NCBI GenBank assembly: GCA_027924585.1
Contig: BSBM01000994.1
Location: 14,283,001-14,347,000, forward strand
Reading direction: 5' to 3'
Length of the DNA stretch: 64,000 nucleotides
Origin: Larix kaempferi
Taxonomy: Eukaryota; Streptophyta; Pinopsida; Pinales; Pinaceae
Position numbers and translations under genes: made by a program. The notes below the pieces were generated by a model. That model saw only the letters and a program-made list of their open reading frames with translations. It ran no database searches and had not been told where the DNA came from. The first letter of the stretch is position 1. Each line of letters begins with the position of its first letter. Below are positions 55,200 to 64,000 of the stretch, piece after piece.

Positions 55200-56599
55200 A
55201 CTGACCTTCTTAATTTACACATAGAAGAAAAGTATTAAAATATGAATTATAAGGTGTTTCGTTCTCGCTAAGTAAGAGTCTTTACTTTTGTTTATACACA
55301 TAATTACAATCAAATTTTATATAAGACGATCCTTAGTTCCATTTGCATAGAGTGCTCATATAGTTAAAGTTCATATTTATATTCCTAATCGTGTGAAGTC
55401 GACTCCACAATAGGGATATTACAGATATTCATCCATAATAGGCAATTGTTTCTATAATGAAGAAGATGATCAAAATTTGTACATACTTTAGAGTTATATT
55501 ATTGAAATATATGCCGAATATATTATTACAATGAAATCGACATGTGATTACAATGGATGTTTACCTATATATAAATATGTACATATACCTGTGATATGGA
55601 GTACTTTATGATATTATATGGAGTACTTTATGATATTCATTATTCATAATATGATATATAAAGTTTAAGATTTATGATAATCGTGAAATGTGTTTACTGT
55701 TGAATGATGGGTTTTACTTTGATTTTCATCTTCAAGTACTATCTCTATGAAGTTAATTATAGAAATCATGATTAGTATTTTAATGTGTAGACTTATATAT
55801 ATATGTAGACTTAGTCAAATAACGATTCCTCTTGGATCTCTGTCACCATTGATGTAATGTTGAATCAGGTGTAAAAGGTTATGTTAAGTACTTTTCACCG
55901 GAGATTAGATCTCGGTTTTAGCTGTTGTTAATACTGATTTGATAGAAAAATACTCTCCACAAGAGGAGTATAAGAGAAGCTTCATGCCATAGAAGATTGT
56001 CACCGCAATAAGTATGTTGTGTGTGGGTTGTAACATTCTGAATAAATATTATATGATACAACAAATTTTGTGGACGTAGCCCAGAGAGCTGGGTGAACCA
56101 CCGTATATTGAGTCTCTTTCTCTTGTTTGTGGTTTGTGTGTATTCGCTTGTCCGTGATTTATGTGTATGTGCTCATGGTGATTATCGTCAAACTAGATGT
56201 ATCTGTTCTTTAGTCAAGCAAATGATAATATTTATTAAATGGATAAATTCAGTTGTTGGCAACAATGTTTATGAGGTAATGTTTGCACGAAGAATCATAG
56301 CAACTTTTGTGGTTTGACCCAAGTAAGTTATTGAATCATGAACCAATGGACTATAAAGAAGAGTTGTTTTATTATTGTGCAAGAATGATGAAGATTTTGA
56401 ATAATTTATGGAGAATGGAAGATTTTACATAGAAAGTATTATGGAGTTTTGTTATAAATGTTTCTGATGCAAGGTGACAGAATTTGGGAACTTGGTTTTT
56501 ATCACAAATACTTTTATTCTTGAGCAAATTCAATGAAAAGGTTTTATTTTCTTAAATTTTTCCCATAATACTTACTTGTATAATTTAGGGTATGTTACA
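52989..56599 (+). repeat. 5' LTR of the LARD-like element
   Basis: 3,611 bp with a TA microsatellite near 55168-55196. Small ORFs (53505-53723, 54523-54774, 54832-55047, 56093-56317) recur in the other LTR and have no known motif. Confidence 0.93.
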
Positions 56600-56601
56600 T
56601 A

Positions 56602-56613
56602 TGGTATCAGAGC
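56602..56613 (+). promoter_or_regulatory. primer-binding site of the LARD-like element
   Basis: TGGTATCAGAGC lies two bases after the LTR. Confidence 0.92.
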
Positions 56614-59600
56614 ATTAGGTTACAACACTAGGGCCTAATGAGCTCAACATGCGATAAGTGAGTATGAAGGTTGTTAAGTTTACTAATCAATTGTTTCGTT
56701 TCATTGGATGCATGGATTGTACTGGAGGAGGGGAAAAAGTTATACTGTCTTGTTTTCATCGAGGCGATAGCTCGGCAACCTTGAATCCGCTACTATGGAA
56801 AACAACGATAAGTTCTTCTTCTCTGGATAGAGCATTTTTGGGTTTTTCACTTACATTCCTTTGTATGGTATAGTTTTTGTTCAATTTGATCGGTAAAGGT
56901 CTGATATGGCAAAGAGATTGTATAGCTCTGTTTCATGTCAATGGTTAAATTTGGAACGCTGCCAACAAAGGGATGAGCGCCCAAAAGTTTAGAGTCTCTG
57001 TAGAAACATAGAATGATATCCACTTCTTACACACGGTTGTATGTTTTGAAATGTTAACGAGGTATGATCGGCAAATACCTCAATAAGGCAGAGTTGTGTA
57101 GATCTCCTTTTGTAATCCTTACATTGCTTAGGATTGCTCCTTGTCACTAATAGAATAGCACCCGAAGGATTAAGAACTTGTCGAAATAGAGTTGGTAGCT
57201 ACAACTTTTTTTAGTGTAGACCCTGTTGTAAAAACGAATAAGCGTCCTGAAGTCGTAAGATTTCGGTAGGATTAAAGATGTGGGTTTAATTTTAGACTTG
57301 GCCTTTGTTAAATTGGACCCCTGTCAGTTGGAAATTGTATTGGGTTGCTTGTGAAAACGTCTGAGATGTCTGCTTCTAGGAATAAAATTTCCAGATTGAA
57401 ATCATTTCGAGTTTTGCTTTTTGAAGTCGTCGAAGTTCCTGATTAAAAATCATATTACCTTAGTATGCTTGGAAATTGTTTTTTGATGAAAGTTGTATTT
57501 TATTGCGGCTATTTTTGGATAGAGTGTCTTTGATTTTTATGCAATGGTCTGCATTGTAAAACGAATATAGGTCGCCATCATGACGAGGCGTCATCAACAG
57601 CTTTCCAAGTTAATTTAAGATCATGTAAATTTTCAGATGACATCTTTGATGACTTGGATTAAGTGTTGACTGCGACTGTTAATTTCAGTTAGGGTCCTAA
57701 TTGAAACCAGCGAAGTTCTTTAACCATGCCGTATGACTGTGTGTTGATCGCTCGTTTCTTTAGTTGGTTGTTGTATAAAGTGTAGTATTTTATGCAGTAT
57801 CATATTATACATTGTTGTTTTCATTTTTGGTGGAAGCAGAACGTCTCTACGAACAGATCAATCCTGTAGTCTTTTATTGCATTGACATTCGATTAAGGTG
57901 ACTATCTATTTTTTTTTAATGTTTACACTTCTTCCACTAGCAGTGAGAGATTTTAGTAGTGCCTACGGATGAAGAAAACATCCCTCCTTTGCGGTTTTGT
58001 TTTTTTATTTTGAGTCAGCCATACAGGCACAGTCTTCTGACTGGATTTTATTATTTTGTCTAAACTTTGTTGATTATAGAACTATCTGTTTGGATGGGAA
58101 GAGGACGGATTGATATAGCCGAACCCCCAAATGGTTGTTCTCCTTGAAAGTATAGTGATATGCTCCGGAGCTTTGAATAAGAACTTTGTTTTATTTGGGG
58201 AACGACGTTGAAGCCAAGTCTCTCGTGGATTATGTCGATTTTTGTTTTGTATAAATATGTTTTAGTTTTGACCAAACTCTGTAAATAGAGGTGTGAATTC
58301 TATAGTGGAAATCTTGTAACTTTTCTTATATAACCATGTTTGACAAGATTACTTCCTCATTCGTTGCTGCCAAGAAACATTTTCTACAAATATATCATAA
58401 CATATATTTATATAAAGACGAAACCCTTGGTTGGAAAGGGGTAGTGTAAAGATGTTAAAGAATATCTTTATATATATTACCCTACCTTTGAAAGGGTTGG
58501 ATACTCTCATGACAAAGAGTAGCAAAAGAAGAAAATAGATGTAAAGGATTAGGCACCTTGTAATATTTTACTAATGTGTATCCTTGTTTAAAGTGTAGTA
58601 TTAAAATAATGGAGTCTAAAACATTGAATAAGTACTGAGGGTACATGTTGTAAGTGTAATATAGCGTTGGTTACAGCCTTTATAAATTGTCCAATCAACC
58701 ATGATGTATGACCTAGTGTTAGAGTTGAATTTTATTTCCAGTGAGTAGTTAAAAAGGATACAGATCCTTATTAAACGGTGTTGTGATAAACAGAGGTATT
58801 TGACTCTTCCAACATGGGTACATACCAGTTTCGTGGTTTTACTCGCAAAAGTTTAAGTAAGAAAAGAAGGTTTATTTTAGAAAATCAAGTATAAACATTA
58901 TAGTACGAATGATGATCCTATTTTTATGCATAAGAAAAGATCTTCTTACATATATTTTGTTTTGTTACCAACAGGTGAATTGGAATTTGCCTGACGATCA
59001 AAATTTTTGTGGAGTTTGTGGAAAGACAAGAGCATAAATGTTATGCATGGTAAAATAAGGAGTGAGGAATTAAGATTCACATCACAATTGTTGCTTATTC
59101 TTTTTAAAATGTTGATAATTATTGTTGAACAAAGCACTCGACCCAGATTGGTCAGAGTAATCGTATGGGTACATAATGTAATATGACGAAATAAATTGAT
59201 TAAATTGAAAGACTCAAGCAAGGTGGCTTGGGGAAAATAAATTCCGGGACTCAAGCAAGAAGGCTTGAGGGGAATTGTGTAAAGAGTGTTGTAATGGCAT
59301 TGAAATGCTCCCTAAAATCAGGGATTGAACAGCCACTCGGATTCTCGGAGAATCGGATGGCTGTAAGACCTAGGCAAGCTATAAGAAAATGTATATGTGG
59401 GAGGCAGGACGCTGCTTAGTATGCATAAAAGAAATGCTTGCTGCGTGAGCACTGAGGTGTTAGGCAAGACATGAAAGAAATGTTTGCTGCGTGAGCACTG
59501 AGGTGTTAGGCAAGACATGAAAGAAATGTTTGCTGTGTGAGCACTAAGGTGTTAGGCAAGGCATGAGAGAAAGGATTGCTGCATGAGCACTAAGGTGTTA

Positions 59601-59929
59601 GGCAAGAACTTCCTGGATCAAGTGAATGCTGTTTGTTGATTTAGTCAATAGTATACAATCATGGAGTGCTAGATTTATTCCATATATTGCAAGTGATATG
59701 TATAGTAAAGAACTCATGATTTAGGTTTCTGAGTTTGATTATGAAGTTGATGATAAAGTTTTTATTATTGTTTTTCGTTTTCCTTGAAACTCGGTTTTTA
59801 TAGTCGAAAATTCAGGTGTGATCCATAACGACTTGCGAGAAATTCTTGAAAGGCCAGAAAGGATCAAAATAGAGATGACGAAGCAAGCGAACTGCTAAAA
59901 AGTATGAACACCGAGGATGGTGTTATTTT
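56614..59929 (+). other. non-coding interior of the LARD-like element
   Basis: No gag, protease, RT, RNase H or integrase motif was seen in six frames. Contents: an inverted pair around 58410-58485 (TATATAAAGA with TCTTTATATA, and AGGGGTA with TACCCT), a 46-bp minisatellite (59431-59614) and a chromovirus-like 3' end. Conserved interiors of LARDs are thought to carry packaging structure. Confidence 0.7.
59431..59614 (+). repeat. 46-bp minisatellite, four units
   Basis: Units start at 59431, 59477, 59523 and 59569 and share GTGAGCACTGAGGTGTTAGG. Confidence 0.92.
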
Positions 59930-59942
59930 AAGGGGAGGAGGA
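59930..59942 (+). promoter_or_regulatory. polypurine tract of the LARD-like element
   Basis: A purine run, AAGGGGAGGAGGA, directly before the 3' LTR. Confidence 0.85.
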
Positions 59943-62115
59943 TGTAATATCCCTCGTTGTATCCCTATTAGAATTGTAAATGTATATTGTGAACTATGAT
60001 ACTAAGGCCTAGTTATTTTTATGGTTAAGTCATAAAAAGTGAATATCATAAGTCTTGGCATAAATGCCAAGGAGATCTATGGAATTAAATTTTAAAGGTG
60101 TTACATATGTAATAGTCACCTTAAAATAAAAGGGAGAAACATCATAAATACTATATGTTGCTATTTAAAGCATATTATATATCAAGTATTTATACTTCTA
60201 GAGACTACCGAAGTAGTAAGAGGTGAGATATTATAGCCAAAGCAATCCTACTCGAATATATTATATTTATATATGGACATGTATAAACATGAGGAGAAGA
60301 AGCTCATGAAGACGGGTTGCGAGAAGCTAACGTTTTGTCCAACTCAAGACTAAGTGGAGATAGGCGACTCTAGTAGTGGTTGAAAACAAAAAAATCGAAC
60401 CGACCTTTTGGAAGCCACTTGTCCAACCTAGGCCGACGTCTGGATTTTGTTGTCGCCACTTGTCCATTTTTCGTTTGGGTAGAAAATGTGGGCGACCTCT
60501 CCAAAGGCCGGGGAAAGGCTACTTAAGGCAAGGACTCTGGTTGAAGTGGGGGGGGGGAAACGGGATCGAATTCCGAGCGGATATGTTGGGGAGCTCAAAC
60601 CTTGACATATTTCCCTTTTGCATTTTTATTCGAAGTATGTTCCAGTGGGGAAGAAGGGTTGCGGATGAAGAACTGTAATTTTTTTTTTGGAGTAGAAAGG
60701 GCAATCGAAGTCGTGATCCCTATGAGTAAGCGTTGGCACATGAAATCGTTTCTGGATTGTAGAGTGCTGAAATGAAAATCTAGTACGTAGATTTCTGAAG
60801 CGAAAGTGTGATCCTCCGTCTTGAAAACTATTGGGTTTTAGGTTAGTTTGTTTCTCTGTCTTCGGAAGACGCCAATGTCTGTTTATGCTGAGTTAAATTC
60901 GTAGATCTATTTCATAATGGGAAACGCTTAGGATCTCTGTGTTAGAGACTGTTTCCTTGTCGAAAGTATTATTTCTTTGTTTGAATGAAGATGCCAATGT
61001 GTGGTTGTAGGCTAAGCTAAATCGTAGAGCTATTTCATTTGGGAATGTTCATCACAGGATCTTTACTTATAAGTTATCCCTGCACCGTGTTTCTATATAT
61101 AGTACCGGCAGATATGCAGTACGTGCCTTACTCTTCTTTGTTCCGCTTGAGAGGTATAGCGGGTTAGACGTTGCAGATCTTTCCTGAAATAAAGACAGCT
61201 CTGAGAGAGCTCGACCCTAAATGCCTATGTATCTGTTTGTTATTTATTTTCTTATTCTTCTTTGCTGTTGTGAGCAACAATCCTATTGATGAAAGCAAGC
61301 TCGGATATATTACTTAAATGAATTTGTAGTTCTTTCCTTGCTTCAGATTTATTACTGAAATGGAGTCGTAGTTCTGTTCTTGTTTCATATTTTATTGCTG
61401 AAATAAACTCATAGGTTGATTGGTAGCAGAGATCTGTCTCTGCTTCAGGATCTAGTGTTGAAAGAAATTCGTAAGTTTATAAATCGCGTAGATATGCCCT
61501 TGCTCGGGATCTACTGCAAAAAAATGAAACGGATTTCCCTATTGATCCATGGGTAAAACCGCAATTAAGTTTTGTTGTTGAGTGCAACTTAAACATCTTC
61601 CTGCATATCTCAGGTGTCATAGTCTTTTTCTTGAAAACAAAAGTCCTGTCGTGTAAGTGGTGTGTTGACTCTGAAGTCTGAGATCTCGGTTCTCCAGGTT
61701 TCAATTCCCAAAGTGTGGACCTCTGCATAAGAGATAACGCCCAGCCTTATGTTCTCATTGCAAGTAGAACCACCGTCAATAGCTTTTGGATCTCTATATT
61801 TTTTTTTATGATCGCATGATTTTGTTAAGATCTCCTTTTTGGGTTATACTGCCACGTGGTTGCTATGCTGCCAACACCGGCGTCGAGCTCAGTGATCCCT
61901 TATTCTTTTATAGCGCCAAGCTAGAGTTGATCCCTGTGATCTCTCTCTTAGTGGACGCTTTGATCTCCGCTTTAATAGTTTGGCGTGAAATTCATCTATA
62001 AGGTGCACCGATTCCTTATAGATATTGAAAACATGCATTACATGCTAGCCTGTGGGTTGCATGTAAACTCCCGTAGACTTCGCTTTATTTTGGGTGATGA
62101 ATAATCGCCATGCCC

Positions 62116-62157
<42 letters not shown>

Positions 62158-63557
62158 ACTGACCTTCTTAATTTACACATAGAAGAAAAGTATTAAAATA
62201 TGAATTATAAGGTGTTTCGTTCTCGCTAAGTAAGAGTCTTTACTTTTGTTTATACACATAATTACAATCAAATTTTATATAAGACGATCCTTAGTTCCAT
62301 TTGCATAGAGTGCTCATATAATTAAACTTCATATTTATATTCCTAATCGTGTGAAGTCGACTCCACAATAGGGATATTACAGATATTCATCCATAATAGG
62401 CAATTGTTTCTATAATGAAGAAGATGATCAAAATTTGTACATACTTTAGAGTTATATTATTGAAATATATGCCGAATATATTATTACAATGAAATCGACA
62501 TGTGATTACAATGGATGTTTACCTATATATAAATATGTACATATACTTGTGATATGGAGTACTTTATGATATTATATGGAGTACTTTATGATATCCATTA
62601 TTCATAATATGATATATAAAGTTTAAGATTTATGATAATCGTGAAATGTGTTTACTGTTGAATGATGGGTTTTACTTTGATTTTCATCTTCAAGTACTAT
62701 CTCTATGAAGTTAATTATAGAAATCATGATTATTATGTTAATGTGTAGACTTATATATATATGTAGACTTAGTCAAATAACGATTCCTCTTGGATCTCTG
62801 TCACCATTGATGTAATGTTGAATCAGGTGTAAAAGGTTATGTTAAGTACTTTTCACCGGAGATTAGATCTCGGTTTTAGCTGTTGTTAATACTGATTTGA
62901 TAGAAAAATACTCTCCACAAGAGGAGTATAAGAGAAGCTTCATGCCATAGAAGATTGTCACCGCAATAAGTATGTTGTGTGTGGGTTGTAACATTCTAAA
63001 TAAATATTATATGATACAACAAATTTTGTGGACGTAGCCCAGAGAGCTGGGTGAACCACCGTTTATTGAGTCTCTTTCTCTTGTTTGTGGTTTGTGTGTA
63101 TTCGCTTGTCCGTGATTTATGTGTATGTGCTCATGGTGATTATCGTCAAACTAGATGTATCTGTTCTTTAGTCAAGCAAATGATAATATTTATTAAATGG
63201 ATAAATTCAGTTGTTGGCAACAATGTTTATGAGGTAATGTTTGCACGAAGAATCATAGCAACTTTTGTGGTTTGACCCAAGTAAGTTATTGAATCATGAA
63301 CCAATGGAATATAAAGAAGAGTTGTTTTATTATTGTGCAAGAATGATGAAGATTTTGAATAATTTATGGAGAATGGAAGATTTTACATAGAAAGTATTAT
63401 GGAGTTTTGTTATAAATGTTTCTGATGCAAGGTGACAGAATTTGGGAACTTGGTTTTTATCACAAATACTTTTATTCTTGAGCAAATTCAATGAAAAGGT
63501 TTTATTTTCTTAAATTTTTCCCATAATACTTACTTGTATAATTTAGGGTATGTTACA
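59943..63557 (+). repeat. 3' LTR of the LARD-like element
   Basis: 3,615 bp, near-identical to 52989-56599; the TA run at about 62121-62155 is longer here. Followed by GGGAT. Confidence 0.93.
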
Positions 63558-64000
63558 GGGATTAAGGATAGCATATCAATTCTGGTGGTAGTAAGGAGGA
63601 GGACAACAAAGCACAACATGTTGCAGAATGCACTTACTAGGATGAACATTATTCAACAAGGGGTAGAGAAGTTCAACAAATTGTTCCAGCCCCTGTTTCA
63701 GAAAGGATTTCCTGAGTTTTGGGGTCCAGAGAGGAAGCGGATCCCTCAGAGAAAATATGTCGAACTGCTGAACCAGGAAAGAGTAAACCATGCAATGTTT
63801 GAGGGTATGAATGATGGGCTAAACGGAGAGGTAATCATTGATAAACTCAGCGAGGACTTTGAGTTGCTAGCTCAATTCAGGACTGTCAAATCAGATCTCC
63901 CTGCTGTTGGCCATAGCCCCCTAATTGACTTGGATGTTCTCTAAAGGAGATATTTGAGATGGCCACCCCTACAGATCAGCAGTGGAAAGATATACATAAA
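63558..64000 (+). pseudogene. unrecognised coiled-coil protein family, copy 2, C-terminal part
   Basis: The reading frame broken at 52988 resumes directly after the target-site copy: LGI is followed by KDSIS, as copy 1 has TGIKDRVA. It continues with a helical C-terminal domain aligned to copy 1, with GFPEFWG against GLAMFWEENG, and after a one-base shift near 63940 TDQQWKDIHK against STDQWKSIEK. It runs off the right edge. Confidence 0.7.

Larger units (their letters stand above)
52989..63557 (+). mobile_element. LARD-like retrotransposon with 3.6-kb LTRs and non-coding interior
   Basis: The LTRs (52989-56599 and 59943-63557) begin TGTAATATCCC and end ...TATGTTACA, with the duplication GGGAT (52984-52988 and 63558-63562). 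PBS is at 56602-56613 and PPT at about 59930-59942. I counted about two dozen substitutions between LTRs by eye, under 1%, so it is young. The 3.3-kb interior has no gag or pol. This fits large retrotransposon derivatives mobilised in trans. The bases before the PPT resemble the end of a chromovirus pol, so a chromovirus parent is likely. It splits copy 2 of the unknown family. Confidence 0.93.

Overview
The window is repeat-dense nuclear DNA of a land plant, most likely a seed plant with a large genome (a gymnosperm would fit, but the sequence does not settle it). The evidence is a stack of plant-type LTR retrotransposons (Ty3/gypsy chromovirus, Ty1/copia, and non-autonomous forms), an En/Spm (CACTA) transposase, and low GC. 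Almost every primer-binding site is TGGTATCAGAGC. I found no convincing single-copy host gene, tRNA, rRNA or CRISPR.

Left part (1-22000). A minus-strand gypsy-type element runs off the left edge (partial gag, PBS, LTR 400-2163). It sits in the integrase of a plus-strand chromovirus, whose integrase/chromodomain end, PPT and long LTR (2874-6220) follow. That LTR is in turn followed by a PBS, a very long structured leader and a gag zinc-knuckle remnant (19129-19545). The leader is split by a minus-strand copia element (9923-17496, TSD GTATG), which contains an oppositely oriented solo LTR of its own family (11218-11853, TSD CAGCT). Next come a palindrome-rich CACTA-like end (19550-19775) and a minus-strand LTR fragment (to 21550).

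Middle (22000-35700). 22067-25535 holds copy 1 of an unrecognised gene family of about 1,150 codons: a globular N-terminal half, an acidic linker, coiled coils and a conserved helical C-terminus. A young TR-GAG-like element (26402-29978, TSD AGCCT) follows, with an intact 579-residue gag-protease ORF, no reverse transcriptase, and LTRs carrying four alternating RY and telobox motifs. A decayed CACTA TNP2-type transposase occupies 31376-35672 on the minus strand.

Right part (35673-64000). A plus-strand copia element (35673-49664, TSD AAAAT) interrupts the CACTA region. Its 3' LTR is interrupted by a gag-protease-only gypsy-type element (42620-49596, TSD ATGCT) that carries a 131-bp inverted duplication of part of its LTR. 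Copy 2 of the unknown family begins at 50108. It is split by a LARD-like element (52989-63557, TSD GGGAT) with 3.6-kb LTRs and a non-coding interior, and resumes at 63558 to the right edge.

The decayed long frames are broken mainly by in-frame stops that each look like one C-to-T change in a Gln or Arg codon. This fits deamination of methylated DNA in silenced heterochromatin. The most novel items are the two-copy coiled-coil family, the covarying hairpin arrays in the chromovirus leader, the RY/telobox LTR array, and the long inverted repeat in the gag-protease element.
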